In this document: piece by piece, positions 63,114 to 64,000 of the stretch
How positions within the stretch are numbered: position 1 is the stretch's first letter
How the letters are laid out: every line of letters starts with the position of its first letter
Assembly: GCA_022484595.1 (NCBI GenBank)
Contig: JAKVLB010000003.1
Coordinates: 62,001 to 126,000 of the forward strand
Direction of reading: 5' to 3'
DNA length: 64,000 bases
Source: Mageeibacillus sp.
Lineage (GTDB): Bacteria > Bacillota > Clostridia > Saccharofermentanales > Saccharofermentanaceae
Program-made: the position numbers and the translations under genes
The notes under the pieces: model-generated
What the model saw: only the letters and a program-made list of their open reading frames with translations
What the model was told of the DNA's origin: nothing
Databases searched by the model: none

Positions 63114-64000
63114 ATATCTACCCTCAAATTACGTCCGCCGTCGGAAGTTACGATTGTACTGCGTCTGTAGCGGCTGTCATCAGTTTCAGGAAAATCAACC
63201 CGCTGATGTGCGCCGCGGCTTTCCTTTCTTGCAAGAGCCGACATGACGGAAGCTCTCGCAAGCAGGAGCATCGCGCCGAGGCGCTGCCTGTCAGAATAGC
63301 TTGTATTGAGGCTGAGACCGTCAAGTTTATCTTCAATTTCAACAAGTTCCGCCAGTGCGGCATTAAGTCTCACACCGTCGCGGTATATACCCATTGCGCT
63401 GTTCATTACTGATGCCGTCTTCTTCAAAACCTCTGCCCGGCTGACGGAACAGAGGTCTTTATCTGTCCTTGCATTCCATTGCGCCCGGCGCGCGGCTGCA
63501 TCCGCAAGAGCTTTATCCGCGGCACTTTGCGACATTCCCTCGCTCACCTCTTCAAGAATCGTCCGTGCTGCCATCATTCCGCCATGAACAGCACCAAGAG
63601 TTGAGTTGCCTCCGAGCCTGTTCGCGCCATGATACTGGCACGAGCACTCGCCTGCGGCATAGAGTGATTCTATTCCGGTTCTGTGCCGCATGTCTGTACT
63701 GATACCGCCCATAAAATAGTGAATTCCGGGATAGACAGGTATCGGCTCGGAATGCGGGTCTATATTGATATAACTGGTACAGGTGTCAAGGACTTCGTCA
63801 AGCCTGGTCCTGATTATCTCATCTGACATCATAGTTATATCAAGAAAGACCTGATTCTTCCCGTCTATTCCGAGTCCCATCATATTGCAGACCTTATATA
63901 TGCTGCGGCTTACTACATCACGCGGCATGAGAGCGCCGCGTTCGGGGTACCATTCTTCCATGAAATACCATCGCTCGCCGTTTCGCATCGTATAGAGACG
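63110..64000 (-). CDS. Fumarate reductase/succinate dehydrogenase flavoprotein subunit (C-terminal part, cut by window edge)
   Basis: The visible part is about 297 codons of a flavoprotein; the reading frame is open to the right edge and the N-terminal FAD domain lies outside. Present are ERGALMPRDVVSRSIY near the visible start, which matches the capping domain with its catalytic Arg, and AAGECSCQYHGANRLGGNST, the FAD-contacting segment. A C-terminal helical domain follows (GVRLNAALAELVEIEDKLDG). The last residues SDGGRNLRVDI precede the stop at 63110. The first visible ATG at 63988 is internal to the frame, so no start is proposed. Confidence 0.88.
   Translation of the reverse strand, partial: RLYTMRNGERWYFMEEWYPERGALMPRDVVSRSIYKVCNMMGLGIDGKNQVFLDITMMSDEIIRTRLDEVLDTCTSYINIDPHSEPIPVYPGIHYFMGGISTDMRHRTGIESLYAAGECSCQYHGANRLGGNSTLGAVHGGMMAARTILEEVSEGMSQSAADKALADAAARRAQWNARTDKDLCSVSRAEVLKKTASVMNSAMGIYRDGVRLNAALAELVEIEDKLDGLSLNTSYSDRQRLGAMLLLARASVMSALARKESRGAHQRVDFPETDDSRYRRSTIVTSDGGRNLRVDI

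Overview
The window looks like a chromosomal segment of an anaerobic, gut- or rumen-type Firmicute of class Clostridia (Lachnospiraceae/Oscillospiraceae-like). This is an inference from several things: strong GGAGG ribosome binding sites, moderate G+C, a V-type ATPase in Enterococcus-like gene order, DUF4867, DUF624 (YesL), a GH94 phosphorylase, the NifU-like/GGGtGRT pair and a Gram-positive type IV pilus locus. No rRNA, tRNA, CRISPR array, transposase or prophage gene was seen. Coding density is high and no gene-free stretch exceeds 300 bases. The longest gaps (7254-7481, 14362-14608, 40189-40444, 59643-59892) hold promoters. Most genes lie on the minus strand.

Region 1 (1-14608) is carbohydrate use. 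A cut-off corrinoid methyltransferase tail is followed by a cytoplasmic GH3 beta-xylosidase-like enzyme, a divergent AraC regulator and an ABC sugar importer (two permeases and a binding lipoprotein, no ATPase). Next come a DUF624 membrane protein and an operon of xylulokinase, DUF4867, FucI-type isomerase, split transketolase and a membrane-anchored protein of unknown function. The parts fit import of a pentose-containing oligosaccharide, cleavage inside the cell, and isomerisation and phosphorylation of the sugar into the pentose phosphate pathway. A recurring hexamer, TTGCTA, is arranged at roughly one-helical-turn spacing upstream of the binding-protein and GH3 genes, and one copy lies upstream of the xylulokinase operon. 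It is a candidate operator for the AraC protein.

Region 2 (14609-31682) is mixed: two MATE exporters, an orphan pilin-like protein, an acyltransferase, a DUF438/PAS sensor, a GH94 phosphorylase, a YunG-like protein and L-lactate dehydrogenase. It also holds an HPP-like membrane protein overlapping a secreted zincin-like protein, a zinc-ribbon/macro-domain/DnaQ operon, and an LTA-synthase-like enzyme followed by a small zinc-ribbon protein.

Region 3 (31747-40942) is a type IV pilus locus, read from high to low coordinates: two pilins, three minor pilin-like proteins, PilB, PilC, PilD, PilM, PilN and PilO. The major pilin has its own consensus promoter and an intrinsic terminator. No PilT is present in the window.

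Region 4 (40995-45465) has a MalY-type aminotransferase, DUF3737, a zinc-ribbon protein, an SGNH hydrolase and a MaoC-like protein. Region 5 (45507-54170) is a complete V-type ATPase in the order ntpFIKECGABD, with Na+-site residues in the K subunit. Region 6 (54332-59642) is a MoxR/DUF58/VWA/TPR cluster. Region 7 has the NifU-like scaffold and GGGtGRT protein (plus strand), then a fumarate reductase/succinate dehydrogenase-type pair with a phosphatase (minus strand, running off the right edge).
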